DNA of 64,000 nucleotides, from assembly GCF_001404515.1 (NCBI RefSeq), contig NZ_CXWE01000008.1, forward strand, positions 248,001 to 312,000, in the 5' to 3' direction. Source of the stretch: Roseibium album. Lineage in GTDB: Bacteria; Pseudomonadota; Alphaproteobacteria; Rhizobiales; Stappiaceae. Of the stretch, positions 7,987 through 17,665 are shown piece after piece; positions within the stretch are counted from its first letter, which is position 1, and each line of letters opens with the position of its first letter. The translations under genes were made by a program, and so were the position numbers. The notes under the pieces were generated by a model that had not been told where the DNA came from, did not search any database, and was given only the letters and a program-made list of their open reading frames with translations.

Positions 7987-8571
7987 CGGTACGAAGCTCG
8001 CTTGTTGTCTGGCAATTGCTGGCAACTCGCCAGTCGAGACCATTCTCATGACTTTGCCCAAAATTGCCTGTGTTGAAATATTGCGTACATTTTCACGCAC
8101 TCGTAATCCGGCTTCTTCACGGGGCACTTGCTGCTTCAGCAAAAGAACAAATACCGCAAGACACAGACACGAAATTATAATACATGCTTCAGGAAAGCAA
8201 AAATAATGATCAATATAATAAAATAAAATAATTACTGTAATTTTTCTTTACGCATTTGTTTTTGAACGTAACGAAATTTTACATGTTTGATCGGTTTTAA
8301 CTTCAGTTTGTCATCGCACGCATGCAATCCAGATGCGTCCAACACCCAAGTCCGATCTTTGTCTTTTCTCGACGGGATCAGTCTTCGGGACCGCAGATGT
8401 AGATTGCCGCTCACAGCCCCGAGACGATACGCGAGACCTGAGACCGAAGAGGCTTCTACCCGTCATCCGATGCAAATGAATGTTGGCCGACTACGACTGA
8501 TGTTCGTCATCTTTCAACGAAGGTCGAACCACGAACAGGGGACGGGACCAGTCAGACATGGTCCTGGACTG
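7987..8571. other. Gene-poor spacer with an AT-rich patch
   Basis: No convincing gene in 585 bp. The stretch at about 8160-8290 is strikingly AT-rich (runs such as ataataaaataaaataatt) compared with the high-GC surroundings. A 60-codon minus-strand frame at 8232-8414 has no ribosome site and is not called. The patch may be a boundary of a past insertion or simply a promoter-like region. Confidence 0.5.
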
Positions 8572-9447
8572 CTACTTCGAAGAATAGTTTTTTTCGAGAT
8601 CGTCATAGAAGCTCTTGTGAACCGCGTTCTGGCGAATTTCGAAGCTCGCAACCGGTCCGTCTTCATCCATGCGCCCATCGCTTTTCAGAAGGGACAGCGC
8701 GTCATGCATACCCTTCAGGGCCCCCTGAAGCGCGACATTGGCGTAGAGCACAAGGGCGTAACCCATTCCATCGAGCTCCGAAAAGTCGATGATCGGTGTC
8801 TTGCCGCCGACGACCAGATTGATCAACTGCGGCGTGCCTGCAAGCCGCGCCGGTATCTCCCGAATGTTTTCCAGTTTGTGCGGCGCTTCGATGAAGGTGA
8901 CGTCCGCGCCGTCTTCGATGAAGGCTTCCGCTCTTTCGATGGCAGCGTCAAACCCGTGTACCGCGCACGCATCGGTGCGCGCAACGATCATGAAATTGGG
9001 GTCGATACGGGCGTCAGCGGCCGCCTTTATGCGGCTGCGCGCTTCTTCCAGGTCCACAACATCCTTTCCGGAAAAATGGCCGCAGCGTTTCGGATTGACC
9101 TGGTCTTCAAGCTGAATTGCGCTTGCGCCTGCCCGTTCGAGCGTACGAACCGTGTGATGGACGTTGAGGGCATTTCCAAAGCCGGTGTCCGCATCGACAA
9201 CAATGGGCAGCTGGGTCGCGTTGCGGATCGTCGAGGTGTGCTGCGCAATCTCCGGAAGCGAAACGAACCCCAGGTCCGGCATGCCGAGATATGTGTTGGT
9301 CAACCCGGCACCTGAAATATAGACTGCCTCGAAGCCCAGCTGGTCAATGACACGTGCCGCCAGCGCATTGGCAGCGCCCGGCATCAGAATGGCGCCGCCC
9401 TGATCGAGGCGCATGCGAAACGCCTTGTTGATTTCATGGTTCATCAT
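8572..9447 (-). CDS. Isocitrate lyase/PEP mutase family enzyme (PrpB-like)
   Basis: A 291-residue TIM-barrel lyase. Family motifs are clear: VVDADTGFGNALNV (Mg-binding Asp pair), QLEDQVNPKRCGH with the catalytic Cys of the methylisocitrate lyase KRCGH loop, ARTDACAVHGFDAAIERA, and VVGGKTP near residue 205. The Cys loop supports C-C lyase activity on a 2- or 3-substituted malate/isocitrate-type acid rather than phosphonate chemistry. The ATG pair at 9447/9444 is preferred over an upstream in-frame ATG because of GGAGAA 8 nt before it. It sits next to an IclR regulator and opposite aconitase, PrpF and RraA genes, so it probably cleaves their product to pyruvate or glyoxylate plus a dicarboxylate. 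Confidence 0.82.
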   Translation of the reverse strand: MMNHEINKAFRMRLDQGGAILMPGAANALAARVIDQLGFEAVYISGAGLTNTYLGMPDLGFVSLPEIAQHTSTIRNATQLPIVVDADTGFGNALNVHHTVRTLERAGASAIQLEDQVNPKRCGHFSGKDVVDLEEARSRIKAAADARIDPNFMIVARTDACAVHGFDAAIERAEAFIEDGADVTFIEAPHKLENIREIPARLAGTPQLINLVVGGKTPIIDFSELDGMGYALVLYANVALQGALKGMHDALSLLKSDGRMDEDGPVASFEIRQNAVHKSFYDDLEKNYSSK

Positions 9448-9548
9448 GGCTGCGTTCTCCGGGATCCTGCAATTGCAATGTGCGTAATACCCGTTCACCG
9501 GATTGGCAAGCTGCAGCCAGGAACGTTCTATCAGGCAAAATCGCGTGG

Positions 9549-10220
9549 CTATGTCGTGGTCAGGCCATGAGCAAGTCTCTCCAGCAGCGGGATCGCGCGT
9601 GCGCGCGCTTCCTCGTCAAACCGCGTTGCGAGGCCTGATACCGTAAGCGCACCGACAAGTTCACCGGCCGCGCTGAAAACAGGCGTCGATATGGAAGAGA
9701 TGTTGGGATTCGTTTGCCCGACAGAGCTTGCGGTTCCGTTTTCATTGAAGCTGCTGAAGTCGTCCATGTCTTCTCCGGAGTATCGGCGTAGAACCAAACC
9801 GGATGCCCCCGTTGAAAGCCGAAGACGCATACCCTCCTCGACATGAAAGCGCAGCAAATTTGGCGAATTTTCCCTGTACAAACAGACGCGTTCATTGCCT
9901 GCTCGCACATAGAAAGACGCTGTCTCACCTGTCGCTTCGGCAAGGATCCTGAGCGCGGGTGCCACATGTTCTCGCTTGGTGAAGTCTCGCCGGAAGATCA
10001 GAGCAAGACGCCAGACACTTGGACCGACGCTGAACCTGCCGTCTTCGTCGCGCTGAATGAAACCATAAATGCGCATCGAATTGGTCAACCGCAGGATCGT
10101 GCTCTTGTGGAGGCCTGTCTCCTCCGCGAGTTCCGCCAGCGACATAATCGGCTTCTGCGTCGAAAAGGCACTCAGGATCGACATGGCGCGTTCGACGGAT
10201 TCAGTGCGGTTGGTGGCCAT
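9549..10220 (-). CDS. IclR-family transcriptional regulator
   Basis: A 223-residue regulator. The N-terminal winged helix (SLAELAEETGLHKSTILRLTNSM, split around residues 25-47) is followed by the IclR effector domain with GASGLVLRRYS and the C-terminal VSGLATRFDEEARARAI helix. The start MATNRTESVERAM is preferred because it opens the usual IclR N-terminus; an upstream start would add an unrelated extension. It lies between the PrpB-like gene (same strand) and the divergent aconitase operon, the usual position for a local regulator sensing a pathway acid. Confidence 0.88.
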   Translation of the reverse strand: MATNRTESVERAMSILSAFSTQKPIMSLAELAEETGLHKSTILRLTNSMRIYGFIQRDEDGRFSVGPSVWRLALIFRRDFTKREHVAPALRILAEATGETASFYVRAGNERVCLYRENSPNLLRFHVEEGMRLRLSTGASGLVLRRYSGEDMDDFSSFNENGTASSVGQTNPNISSISTPVFSAAGELVGALTVSGLATRFDEEARARAIPLLERLAHGLTTT

Positions 10221-10309
10221 TCTCGTTCTGTCAGATGAAACGCAACAAGGAGCACCTTGCAGCAATGCCGGAACCCTGTCTAGCTTGCCGGTAGTTCAGG
10301 AGAGGCTAA

Positions 10310-12889
10310 GTGACGTTCAAGATCATCCCCAATTCCAAATTTTCGGCAACCGATTATCGCTCGGTCATCGGCGACGGGTATCGCAGCCTGCCGCATTCCC
10401 TGCGCCTGCTGGCGGAGAACGCGGCGCGCCATTCCGAAGGCGGTGAAGCGGCGCTGGATGTTCTGGCGCGCGAGGGAGATGCCGTTCCGTTTCGTCCTGC
10501 GCGCCTCTTGTTGCACGACATGCTCGGGATTCCGGCCCTGATCGACATAATGGCGATGCGGAACCTTCTGGAAGAACAAGGGCGCGACCCGCTCAGTGTC
10601 GATATGAGCCTACCGGTGGACCTCGTGATCGATCATTCCATGTCGATCAACCACTGGGCGGACAGGTTTGCACTTCAAAAGAACATGGATCGCGAATTCG
10701 AGGTTAATCGTGAACGGTTCGAATTTCTGAAGGCATGCGAAACCCGGTTCCCGCGCCTGCGCGTCATTCCTCCGGGTGGTGGAATCTGCCATCAGGTCAA
10801 CCTTGAGTTCCTGGGACAGACTGTTCTGCCATCCCACGAGGATGACAATCTGCTTGTGCCCGACTCCTGCCTCGGGACTGACAGCCATACACCCATGATC
10901 AATGCGCTCGGCATCATGGGCTGGGGCGTCGGTGGCCTCGAGGCAGAAGCAGTCCTGTTCGGAGAAACAACGCCTGTCAACGTGCCCCGTGTCATCGGAC
11001 TGGAACTTACAGGCGCCCCTTCTGATGAAATCATGGCGACCGACATCGCACTTGTCATTGCAGAGAAACTGCGCGCAGTTGGCGTAGTGGACACATTTGT
11101 TGAACTGTTCGGGCCAGGCTATCGCACGTTGAGCGTCGCGGACCGGGCGACGATCGCAAACATGGCTCCCGAATATGGATCAACAATGGTTTTCTGCCCG
11201 GTCGACGAGCGGACAATCGGCTATCTTCGTGACACCGGACGCGGCAGGAGTGCGAACCTCACCGAGATCTACAGCAAGGCACAGGATCTGTGGGTCGATG
11301 GCTCCGACACGAATGTGGAGTATGATGAGGTCGTCGGTCTTGACCTCGGCCGGATCGGGCGTTCGGTGTCCGGGCCGTCTCGTCCCGAACAGCGGATCGA
11401 CCTGGCGGATGCCAGCGAGCGGTTGAAACTCAAGGGAGAAACGGAGCGCAGGGTACCGGTTCAGGGCACGTCACATGACATCGGCGATGGCGATGTGATC
11501 ATTGCCGCGATCACCAGCTGCACGAATACCGCCAATCCCCGCAACATGGTGGCCGCCGGCCTGATGGCCCGAAATGCGGTCGCACGGGGCTTGAAGGTCC
11601 CACCTCATGTCAAGACGTCTCTCGCTCCCGGATCAAGGGTTGTGGCGAGCTATCTGGAGGAAAGCGGTCTGCAAGGCCCGCTTGACGCGCTCGGCTTTGA
11701 AATCGCGGCGTTTTCCTGCTCGACCTGCAACGGCATGTCGGGACCTTTGCATCCTGCACATGAGGCAACGATCAAGGCCGATGATGTCAAGGGCATCGCA
11801 GTGCTGTCCGGAAACCGGAATTTTGCGGGACGCATTCACCCGCTCGCGTCGCGCAACATGATAGCTTCGCCTCCCCTCGTAGTTGCCTATGCATTGACAG
11901 GCACGATCCTGAAGGACATCACCTGCGAACCACTCGGATACGACCATGACGGCGATCCGGTAATGCTGTCGGATTTGTGGCCGTCGGCAGATGAAGTGAC
12001 AGAGATTGTCGAAAAATTCGTAACTCCGACAGAATTCAGCAGAAACTATGCCGCAATCAACGATGTAAATGTGCACTGGAATGATCTGGCAGCAGATGCG
12101 GGCACTTACGAGTGGGTGCCCTCGAACTACGTGTCGTTCCCACCTTTCGTCCGAAAGATCGACAAGGTCGCCGGACCTGTCGGGCCACTCAAGGGCCTGC
12201 GCCCTCTGGTCATCCTGGGGGATAGCGTCACGACCGATCACATTTCTCCTTCGGGCATCATCACGCCGGAGTCGGAGGCCGGCAGGTATCTTCAGCAACA
12301 AGGTGTCGAGCCAAGGGATTTCAATTCCTTCGGGACGCGGCGCGGCTGCTCCGACGTTGTCGTCCGCTCCACCTATGCGAACTACAGACTGCGCAACGAG
12401 ATGACCCCGGACAACGAGGGTTCCTGGACCAGGATCGAGCCGGAGGGTGAGATCACTTCCGTTTTCAAGGCAATTGAGACCTATCTCGACAGGGACCAGA
12501 AACTCGTTGTGATTGGCGGCAAGGAATATGGTTGCGGTTCTTCAAGAGATACGGCGGCCAAGGCGCCCTGGCTTGCCGGTGTCCGTGCAGTCATTGTGGA
12601 GAGTTTCGAGCGGATCCACCGCTCGAACCTTGTGAACATGGGCATCGCTCCGCTCTGCTTTCCCAAGGGTGTCACGCGCCGGACACTGCGCCTCGACGGA
12701 AGTGAGACATACGATATAGATATTGACGAGGATCTGCTGGGAGCCAGGCTGACAGTGCATCGCAAGGACGGCAGCTACGACATGACACCTCTTGACCTTC
12801 GCCTTTACAATGATGGCGAGCGGGACACATTCGCTGCCGGCGGCCTGTTGCCGCGCGCATTCCGAAAATTCCTTGCAGGAGCGGCATGA
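10310..12889 (+). CDS. Aconitase-family hydratase (AcnA/AcnD type)
   Basis: An 859-residue single-chain aconitase with an intact [4Fe-4S] site: SCTNTANPRN near residue 404 and CSTCNG near 471. The C-terminal swivel domain has DSVTTDHISPSG, FNSFGTRRGC and GGKEYGCGSSRD. It starts with GTG after CAGGAGAGG. Coupling by a 4-bp ATGA overlap to a PrpF-type isomerase recalls the AcnD-PrpF pair of the 2-methylcitrate cycle, where AcnD makes 2-methyl-trans-aconitate. Housekeeping aconitase is a less likely role, given the local IclR, TctCBA and lyase genes. No methylcitrate synthase is present, so the natural substrate may be another tricarboxylate. Confidence 0.85.
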   Translation: MTFKIIPNSKFSATDYRSVIGDGYRSLPHSLRLLAENAARHSEGGEAALDVLAREGDAVPFRPARLLLHDMLGIPALIDIMAMRNLLEEQGRDPLSVDMSLPVDLVIDHSMSINHWADRFALQKNMDREFEVNRERFEFLKACETRFPRLRVIPPGGGICHQVNLEFLGQTVLPSHEDDNLLVPDSCLGTDSHTPMINALGIMGWGVGGLEAEAVLFGETTPVNVPRVIGLELTGAPSDEIMATDIALVIAEKLRAVGVVDTFVELFGPGYRTLSVADRATIANMAPEYGSTMVFCPVDERTIGYLRDTGRGRSANLTEIYSKAQDLWVDGSDTNVEYDEVVGLDLGRIGRSVSGPSRPEQRIDLADASERLKLKGETERRVPVQGTSHDIGDGDVIIAAITSCTNTANPRNMVAAGLMARNAVARGLKVPPHVKTSLAPGSRVVASYLEESGLQGPLDALGFEIAAFSCSTCNGMSGPLHPAHEATIKADDVKGIAVLSGNRNFAGRIHPLASRNMIASPPLVVAYALTGTILKDITCEPLGYDHDGDPVMLSDLWPSADEVTEIVEKFVTPTEFSRNYAAINDVNVHWNDLAADAGTYEWVPSNYVSFPPFVRKIDKVAGPVGPLKGLRPLVILGDSVTTDHISPSGIITPESEAGRYLQQQGVEPRDFNSFGTRRGCSDVVVRSTYANYRLRNEMTPDNEGSWTRIEPEGEITSVFKAIETYLDRDQKLVVIGGKEYGCGSSRDTAAKAPWLAGVRAVIVESFERIHRSNLVNMGIAPLCFPKGVTRRTLRLDGSETYDIDIDEDLLGARLTVHRKDGSYDMTPLDLRLYNDGERDTFAAGGLLPRAFRKFLAGAA

Positions 12890-14043
12890 TGCAGAAGCGG
12901 TTGCGGGCTGCCTTCTATCGCGGAGGAACATCCAAGGCGGTCGTGTTCAACGGCAAGGACCTGCCGGACGACCGTGCGATTTGCGACCGGATTTTCCTTC
13001 ATGTCTTGGGCAGTCCCGACGCCTACGGCCGCCAGCTGAACGGCATGGGTGGCGGCCTGTCCTCGCTGTCCAAGGTTGTCATCGTCAGGCCTTCGGACCG
13101 TGAGGATGCCGATGTCGATTACACCTTTGTCCAGATCGCAGTCGATGAACCGCTGACCGATTACGGATCGGCGTGCGGGAACATGGCCTCCTGCGTCGGG
13201 CCTTTTGCCGTCGAAGAAGGCATGATCAGCCTGCAGCCTGGACAGACCGAAGCGCTTGTGCGGATCTATGACACCAATACCGACCGGCTCTATCACGCCG
13301 GTTTTCCGGTTCTGGATGGCAGACCTGTCGAGCAGGGAGAGGTCCGGATACCCGGCGTTTCGGGCACAGGTGCACCCGTCGTGCTCGACTTTCTTGCGCC
13401 GGGCGGTGCGGCGACCGGAAAACTGCTGCCCAGCGGCCGGCCGATCGACGACCTGAGGGTGGATGGGGTCGGACCTGTCACGGTGTCGCTGATGGATGCG
13501 GCAAACCCAGTTGTCTATGTCCGGGCGACGGATCTGGTAAAAACAGCGACAGAGCGTCCCGAAACCCTTGACGGCGATGCCGTTCTCATGGCCCTGCTCG
13601 AGAAAATTCGCTGCGCGGGTGCAGTCGCGATGGGGATGGCAGATACCACCGGCGACGTAAAGCGTTCGACCCCCAAGGTCGCCCTCGTCGGTGCCGCGCA
13701 AACGTTCACCTCTCTTGACGGCGAAACGCACGGGCCCGAAACCCATGACCTGAATGTACGGCTGGTGTCCATGGGCAACTTTCATCGGGCAATCACACTG
13801 ACCGGCGGCATGTGTACGGCGGTTGCGTCGCAGATACAGGGCTCACTGCTGCAGGAAGCCTCGAGCGCCGCCGGACCCGACCTGAGAATTGGCACGCCTT
13901 CAGGTGTGTTGACCGTGACAGCTGACGTGCGCACCGGTGACCAGGGTCCGGAAGCCGTGACCGCCGGAACCTACCGGACACAGCGGCGGATCATGGAAGG
14001 TGCCGTCCTTTATCCTGCCGAGTATCTGGAGGACGCGTCATGA
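12886..14043 (+). CDS. prpF: PrpF-family aconitate isomerase / tautomerase
   Basis: A 385-residue protein of the PrpF/GalD family (diaminopimelate-epimerase fold), which moves a double bond in methylaconitate or 4-oxalomesaconate. Signatures are the N-terminal FYRGGTSKAVVF, NGMGGGLSSLSKV near residue 50, and YGSACGNMASCVGPFAV with the active-site Cys near residue 103. The ATG overlaps the aconitase stop (ATGA) and its own stop overlaps the RraA-type start, so the three are translationally coupled. The family fit is strong; methylaconitate versus trans-aconitate versus oxalomesaconate cannot be told apart. Confidence 0.82.
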   Translation: MMQKRLRAAFYRGGTSKAVVFNGKDLPDDRAICDRIFLHVLGSPDAYGRQLNGMGGGLSSLSKVVIVRPSDREDADVDYTFVQIAVDEPLTDYGSACGNMASCVGPFAVEEGMISLQPGQTEALVRIYDTNTDRLYHAGFPVLDGRPVEQGEVRIPGVSGTGAPVVLDFLAPGGAATGKLLPSGRPIDDLRVDGVGPVTVSLMDAANPVVYVRATDLVKTATERPETLDGDAVLMALLEKIRCAGAVAMGMADTTGDVKRSTPKVALVGAAQTFTSLDGETHGPETHDLNVRLVSMGNFHRAITLTGGMCTAVASQIQGSLLQEASSAAGPDLRIGTPSGVLTVTADVRTGDQGPEAVTAGTYRTQRRIMEGAVLYPAEYLEDAS

Positions 14044-14552
14044 GCAACAGTTTGGCCGGCAATCTGACCGGGTTTTCAACCTGTGACCTGAACGATGCCA
14101 ATCCCGGCAAGGTCCACTTCGTGCATTTGTCTTTTCGTGACTTCGGAGCGAAGAGGCGATTTGCCGGAAGACTACGAACCGCGGTCATGGTCGAGGACAC
14201 AAAGCTTGCGCAAGAAACGCTCTTTTCGTCAAAAGGCAATGGCGATGTCATCGTGCTGGACGGAGGAGGTTCACTTCGTACCGCATTGCTGGGTGACAGG
14301 ATGGCTGAACGACTGATCGCGAACGGTTGGGCGGGCATTGTCGTCAACGGTGCAGTGCGGGACGTCCGCCGCCTCGCCGATCTGGACCTTGGCGTGAAGG
14401 CTCTCGGGACAAGCCCGATACGCTCGGGCAAAACGGGAAGTGGAGCAATCGATGTGCCGGTTGCCTTTGGCGGCGTTCTCTTTGAACCGGGAAAATACAT
14501 CTACTGCGACGAGGATGGCGTTCTTGTTTCTCAGGAGCCCCTGACCGCCTAG
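14040..14552 (+). CDS. RraA/HMG-aldolase-like protein
   Basis: A 170-residue RraA-fold protein. The family core is visible: GRLRTAVMVEDTKL, VIVLDGGGSLRTALLGDRMAE and VVNGAVRDVRRLADLDLGV (catalytic Arg-Asp region). Relatives are either 4-hydroxy-4-methyl-2-oxoglutarate / 4-carboxy-4-hydroxy-2-oxoadipate aldolases with oxaloacetate decarboxylase side activity, or the RNase E inhibitor RraA. Its place as third gene after the aconitase and PrpF-type genes argues for the metabolic aldolase/decarboxylase role. It converges with the binding-protein gene of the two-component system 6 bp away. Confidence 0.72.
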   Translation: MSNSLAGNLTGFSTCDLNDANPGKVHFVHLSFRDFGAKRRFAGRLRTAVMVEDTKLAQETLFSSKGNGDVIVLDGGGSLRTALLGDRMAERLIANGWAGIVVNGAVRDVRRLADLDLGVKALGTSPIRSGKTGSGAIDVPVAFGGVLFEPGKYIYCDEDGVLVSQEPLTA

Positions 14553-14558
14553 GCGCCC

Positions 14559-15599
14559 CTAGGGCTGAACCATGGCGTTGAGCCACGCCCGTATGAAGGT
14601 TCGCCGTTTCAACTGGTCCAGATACACCAGCAATCCCGGACCAAGCCGTATCGGACGGAAGGCGGCCTCACGTTGCAGGACACCCGGATCAATGGCCGGT
14701 AGCCCGGTCAGATCCTCAATCAGGTCGCGGTTGTCTTCCGACACCAGGAAATCGACGAATTGTCCGGCCAGATCGAGATTTCCGGCTGTCTTGGGTATCA
14801 GCACGGTGCGCAACATCACGGTCGTGAAATCACTGAACTGAAGAATGCCCAGATCCGTGTTGTCGGCAAGGTGCGCAGCTGCATAGCTTCCAAGAACATT
14901 GTAGGCGAGCGCCAATCGCCCCTCGACCACATCACGGATCATCCGGCTGGAACAGCAATAGAGCCGGGCGTCGAGCCGGCCCATTACTTCTGCCATGCGC
15001 CAGAGCGACTCGGACTGGCGCGAATCCTGCGTTGCGAACAGATAGCCGGCGCCGCTTTCCCGGATATCATAGGTACCTACCCTGCCCTGGAAACGGTCCG
15101 GGTTTTCGCGCAGCAGGGCGATAAGTTCATCACGATTTGTCGGCTGTGGAAGACCTTCGAACGCAATCTTCGAGTACACAAGGACCGCCGGTTCCTGTGT
15201 GAAGGCGTAAAGGCGATCTCGCCACTTCGCCCAATCCGGGAGCGACGCGGTTTCCGTTGAAACATAACGCTCTGCGAACCCGTCATTCACGAGCTTTGTC
15301 TGAAGATCCATGGCAGATGAAATTGCAATGTCGAACTCCGCGTCCTCTTCATAGAGAGCTTTCATGAGTTCGCTGCTCGACGCGGTCACATAATGTACTT
15401 CAACAGTAGGATTGCGGGCCTGGAAGGCTTCGACCAACGGCGCAAAAACACTGAGGTCCGCGGTTGACAGAATGTTCAGTGTCGCCGCCGGACGATCGAC
15501 TTCAAAGAGGCGTTCCTCTTCGGCAACAAAACCGTGGGCGGACGTCATCTGGACCCAGATCCATCCGATCAGGCCGAGGGCAATGTAAGAGACGCGCAT
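14559..15599 (-). CDS. Periplasmic substrate-binding protein linked to TctDE
   Basis: A 346-residue exported protein. It has a signal peptide (MRVSYIALGLIGWIWVQMTSAHG) and an iron/putrescine-like type 2 binding fold beginning LNILSTADLSVFAPLVEAFQARN and containing EFDIAISSAMDLQTKLVNDG. It has no ABC permease or ATPase partner here. Its gene overlaps the 3' end of the histidine kinase gene by 31 bp, so it probably presents a ligand to the sensor rather than feeding a transporter. A GGAGGGG site precedes the ATG. Similar kinase-regulator-binding protein triplets occur beside TctCBA transporters in other alphaproteobacteria. Confidence 0.75.
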   Translation of the reverse strand: MRVSYIALGLIGWIWVQMTSAHGFVAEEERLFEVDRPAATLNILSTADLSVFAPLVEAFQARNPTVEVHYVTASSSELMKALYEEDAEFDIAISSAMDLQTKLVNDGFAERYVSTETASLPDWAKWRDRLYAFTQEPAVLVYSKIAFEGLPQPTNRDELIALLRENPDRFQGRVGTYDIRESGAGYLFATQDSRQSESLWRMAEVMGRLDARLYCCSSRMIRDVVEGRLALAYNVLGSYAAAHLADNTDLGILQFSDFTTVMLRTVLIPKTAGNLDLAGQFVDFLVSEDNRDLIEDLTGLPAIDPGVLQREAAFRPIRLGPGLLVYLDQLKRRTFIRAWLNAMVQP

Positions 15600-16954
15600 G
15601 TTCCCCTCCTTTCCGGATTGTCGGTCAACGCAAGTGACCCGCCATGAGCGCTCACGACCTCCTCCACGATTGTCAGCCCCAGCCCCGATCCGATAATATC
15701 GCGCACGTTGTCGCCCCTACCGAAGCGTTCCGTCAAGCGGCTGCGATCACCGTCTCCCAGACCCCTGCCCTCATCAAGGACATCGATCCTGACAGTTGAA
15801 GCGTCTTCGGATATTTCCACCTTTATCCGGCTGTCCTCCGGCGAGTATTTGACCGCATTGTCCAGAAGATTGCGCAGCGCGTTCTGCAACAGGATCGGGT
15901 CGCCCTCGACCGCGCTCGTCGTGTCGGATCCGGAGCAGGTTATGCGGATATCCTTGAGATCCGCCGTCGGACTGATCGACCGGATCACGTCTTGCGCGAG
16001 ATCCTTCATGTTCAATTGTTCTTTCTCCAGATTGTCGGAGCGCAGGGCAACCATCGCATGATCGAGCAGCTGTCCGGCAGAGCGCGAACTTTCGTCTGCC
16101 GCGCGGATCACCTCGCGCAGGATCTGCTTGTTTTCCGGTTTTCGCACGCTGCGCAGGGCAATTTCCGATTGGGTTCTGACGGTCGCCAGCGGGGTACGGA
16201 CGTGATGGGCGGCTTCAGCTATGAAATCCTCCGTTCGTGCCAGCGAAGCGCTCAGCCTGGCCATGAAGGTGTTGAGTGACTGAAGCAGCGGCACGAGTTC
16301 CGTCGGAGCTGATGTCGCAACCGGGCTCAGGTCCTGAGGACCACGCCGCTCGACAGATTGTGCCAATCGATTGAGCGGACGCATTGCATTGTTGGTGGCA
16401 AACCAGCTGAGTGCACCGGACAACAGGAAGAAGCCGATGCCGGCAGCGGCCGCAGCAATGGAGATCTGCAGCGAAACGGCGGCGAGGCCAAGGCGTGTCT
16501 GCGCGACGAGTACTGTCAGGATCACGGTCTCGTCCCCGACGGTCAGTCGCCGCGGCAACGCGGCGATCCGCACTTCGTCATCCCGGTAGATTGCCGTTGC
16601 AAATACGGGCTTTCCGGTCTCGGCAGCGCTGGCTGGTGCCGGCAGATCATCGTACCCGGTGACCGTGAGATCATCGGCGGTAACCCGATAGAAAACGCGT
16701 TCCTCCGCGATCGAACCAAGCATGGAAAGTGCCGAATAGGGGACGTCGACCAGAATCTGTCCACGTTCTGCCCTGGCAGCTTCGGAAATCGCCGTTGCCG
16801 ACGCGATCAGGATATTGTCCTGGGTGGTCTCGGCCGCTTGCTGGGCGAGCACGCGCACAGTGAAATAGAGCGCAAATGACAGAATTGCGGCGACCAGCAG
16901 CAGCTGTAGCAAAAGCCTGCGTCTCAGTGACCCTCGTGCGTGTACAACGGTCAT
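15569..16954 (-). CDS. tctE: Sensor histidine kinase (TctE-like)
   Basis: A 461-residue membrane kinase. Topology: one N-terminal membrane helix (about 10-33), a periplasmic sensor domain (about 34-165), a second helix (about 168-190) and a HAMP linker. The HisKA box then has FIAEAAHHVRTPLATVRTQ, with the phosphorylated His in HHVRTP. The ATPase domain follows with LRNLLDNAVKYSPED, DEGRGL and GSGLGLTIVEEV. Its ATG overlaps the response-regulator stop. Together with the regulator, the adjacent binding protein and the divergent TctCBA operon, it is the likely tricarboxylate-sensing system. Confidence 0.85.
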   Translation of the reverse strand: MTVVHARGSLRRRLLLQLLLVAAILSFALYFTVRVLAQQAAETTQDNILIASATAISEAARAERGQILVDVPYSALSMLGSIAEERVFYRVTADDLTVTGYDDLPAPASAAETGKPVFATAIYRDDEVRIAALPRRLTVGDETVILTVLVAQTRLGLAAVSLQISIAAAAAGIGFFLLSGALSWFATNNAMRPLNRLAQSVERRGPQDLSPVATSAPTELVPLLQSLNTFMARLSASLARTEDFIAEAAHHVRTPLATVRTQSEIALRSVRKPENKQILREVIRAADESSRSAGQLLDHAMVALRSDNLEKEQLNMKDLAQDVIRSISPTADLKDIRITCSGSDTTSAVEGDPILLQNALRNLLDNAVKYSPEDSRIKVEISEDASTVRIDVLDEGRGLGDGDRSRLTERFGRGDNVRDIIGSGLGLTIVEEVVSAHGGSLALTDNPERRGTCASLTLPSA

Positions 16955-17616
16955 GTGGCGGTCATCCGGTAACCGACCCCGCGCACCGTCTCGATTCTGA
17001 CGCGTCCCCCCTGCAGCTTTTTCCGGACGCGTCCGACATAGACCTCAATCGCATTTTCCGAAACTTCCTCGTCGTAGGAAAACAGCCTGTCGACCAGGTG
17101 AGACTTCGAAAAGATCATGTCGGGGGCGGAAAAGAATACTTCCAGCAGACGCAACTCGCGGTTCCTCAATTCGAAAACACTGCCGGCAACGGCGACGGTT
17201 CCGGCAAGTGGATCGAAGACCACGTCCTCATAGGTTTTCTGGTTGCGGGCGGCGCCCTGTCGCCGTCGCAGGACGGCCCTGCACCGGGCTTCCAGCTCTG
17301 AAAAGTCAAACGGCTTGGTGATGTAGTCATCAGCGCCAAGGTCAAGCATACGGACGCGGTCGGAAACTTCAGAACGCGCCGTCAGCACGATCACGGGTGT
17401 GTCGTTGTCGCAGGTCCGGTGCCATTCCAGAAAGTTTCGCCCATCGCCATCCGGCAGCATGATGTCAAGCAGTATGAGTTCGTATCCGGTGCCCGCCAAA
17501 CAGTCCGCTGCTGTCTCCAGATCCGGCGCGTGGTCAACGACATGCCCGTCAAGCCCCAACCGTTCAACGATGGCTGCAGCCAGTTTTTCATTGTCCTCGA
17601 TCAGCAGGAATCGCAT
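16951..17616 (-). CDS. tctD: OmpR-family response regulator (TctD-like)
   Basis: A 221-residue regulator with a receiver domain (MRFLLIEDNEKL, phospho-acceptor Asp in ILLDIMLPDGDG, LTARSEVSDRV, and the conserved Lys in DDYITKPFDFSE). A winged-helix DNA-binding domain follows, ending in VYVGRVRKKL and RGVGYRM. It is divergent from tctC with a 114-bp spacer that holds an inverted repeat, fitting control of transporter expression. It is co-transcribed with the kinase and binding-protein genes. Confidence 0.88.
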   Translation of the reverse strand: MRFLLIEDNEKLAAAIVERLGLDGHVVDHAPDLETAADCLAGTGYELILLDIMLPDGDGRNFLEWHRTCDNDTPVIVLTARSEVSDRVRMLDLGADDYITKPFDFSELEARCRAVLRRRQGAARNQKTYEDVVFDPLAGTVAVAGSVFELRNRELRLLEVFFSAPDMIFSKSHLVDRLFSYDEEVSENAIEVYVGRVRKKLQGGRVRIETVRGVGYRMTAT

Positions 17617-17649
17617 TTATTCGGCCATTTTCCCATTTTTTTTGTGACG

Positions 17650-17665
17650 TGACAGGTTCGTGTCA
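17650..17665. promoter_or_regulatory. Inverted repeat in the tctD-tctC spacer
   Basis: TGACA and TGTCA half-sites separated by 6 bp (TGACAGGTTCGTGTCA) lie between the divergent response-regulator and tctC genes. The position suits an operator for the TctD-like regulator, but OmpR-type proteins often prefer direct repeats, so the assignment is tentative. Confidence 0.3.

Noticed and set aside
8232..8414. 60-codon minus-strand frame
   Set aside because: No ribosome site, lies in the AT-rich spacer and has basic low-complexity sequence.
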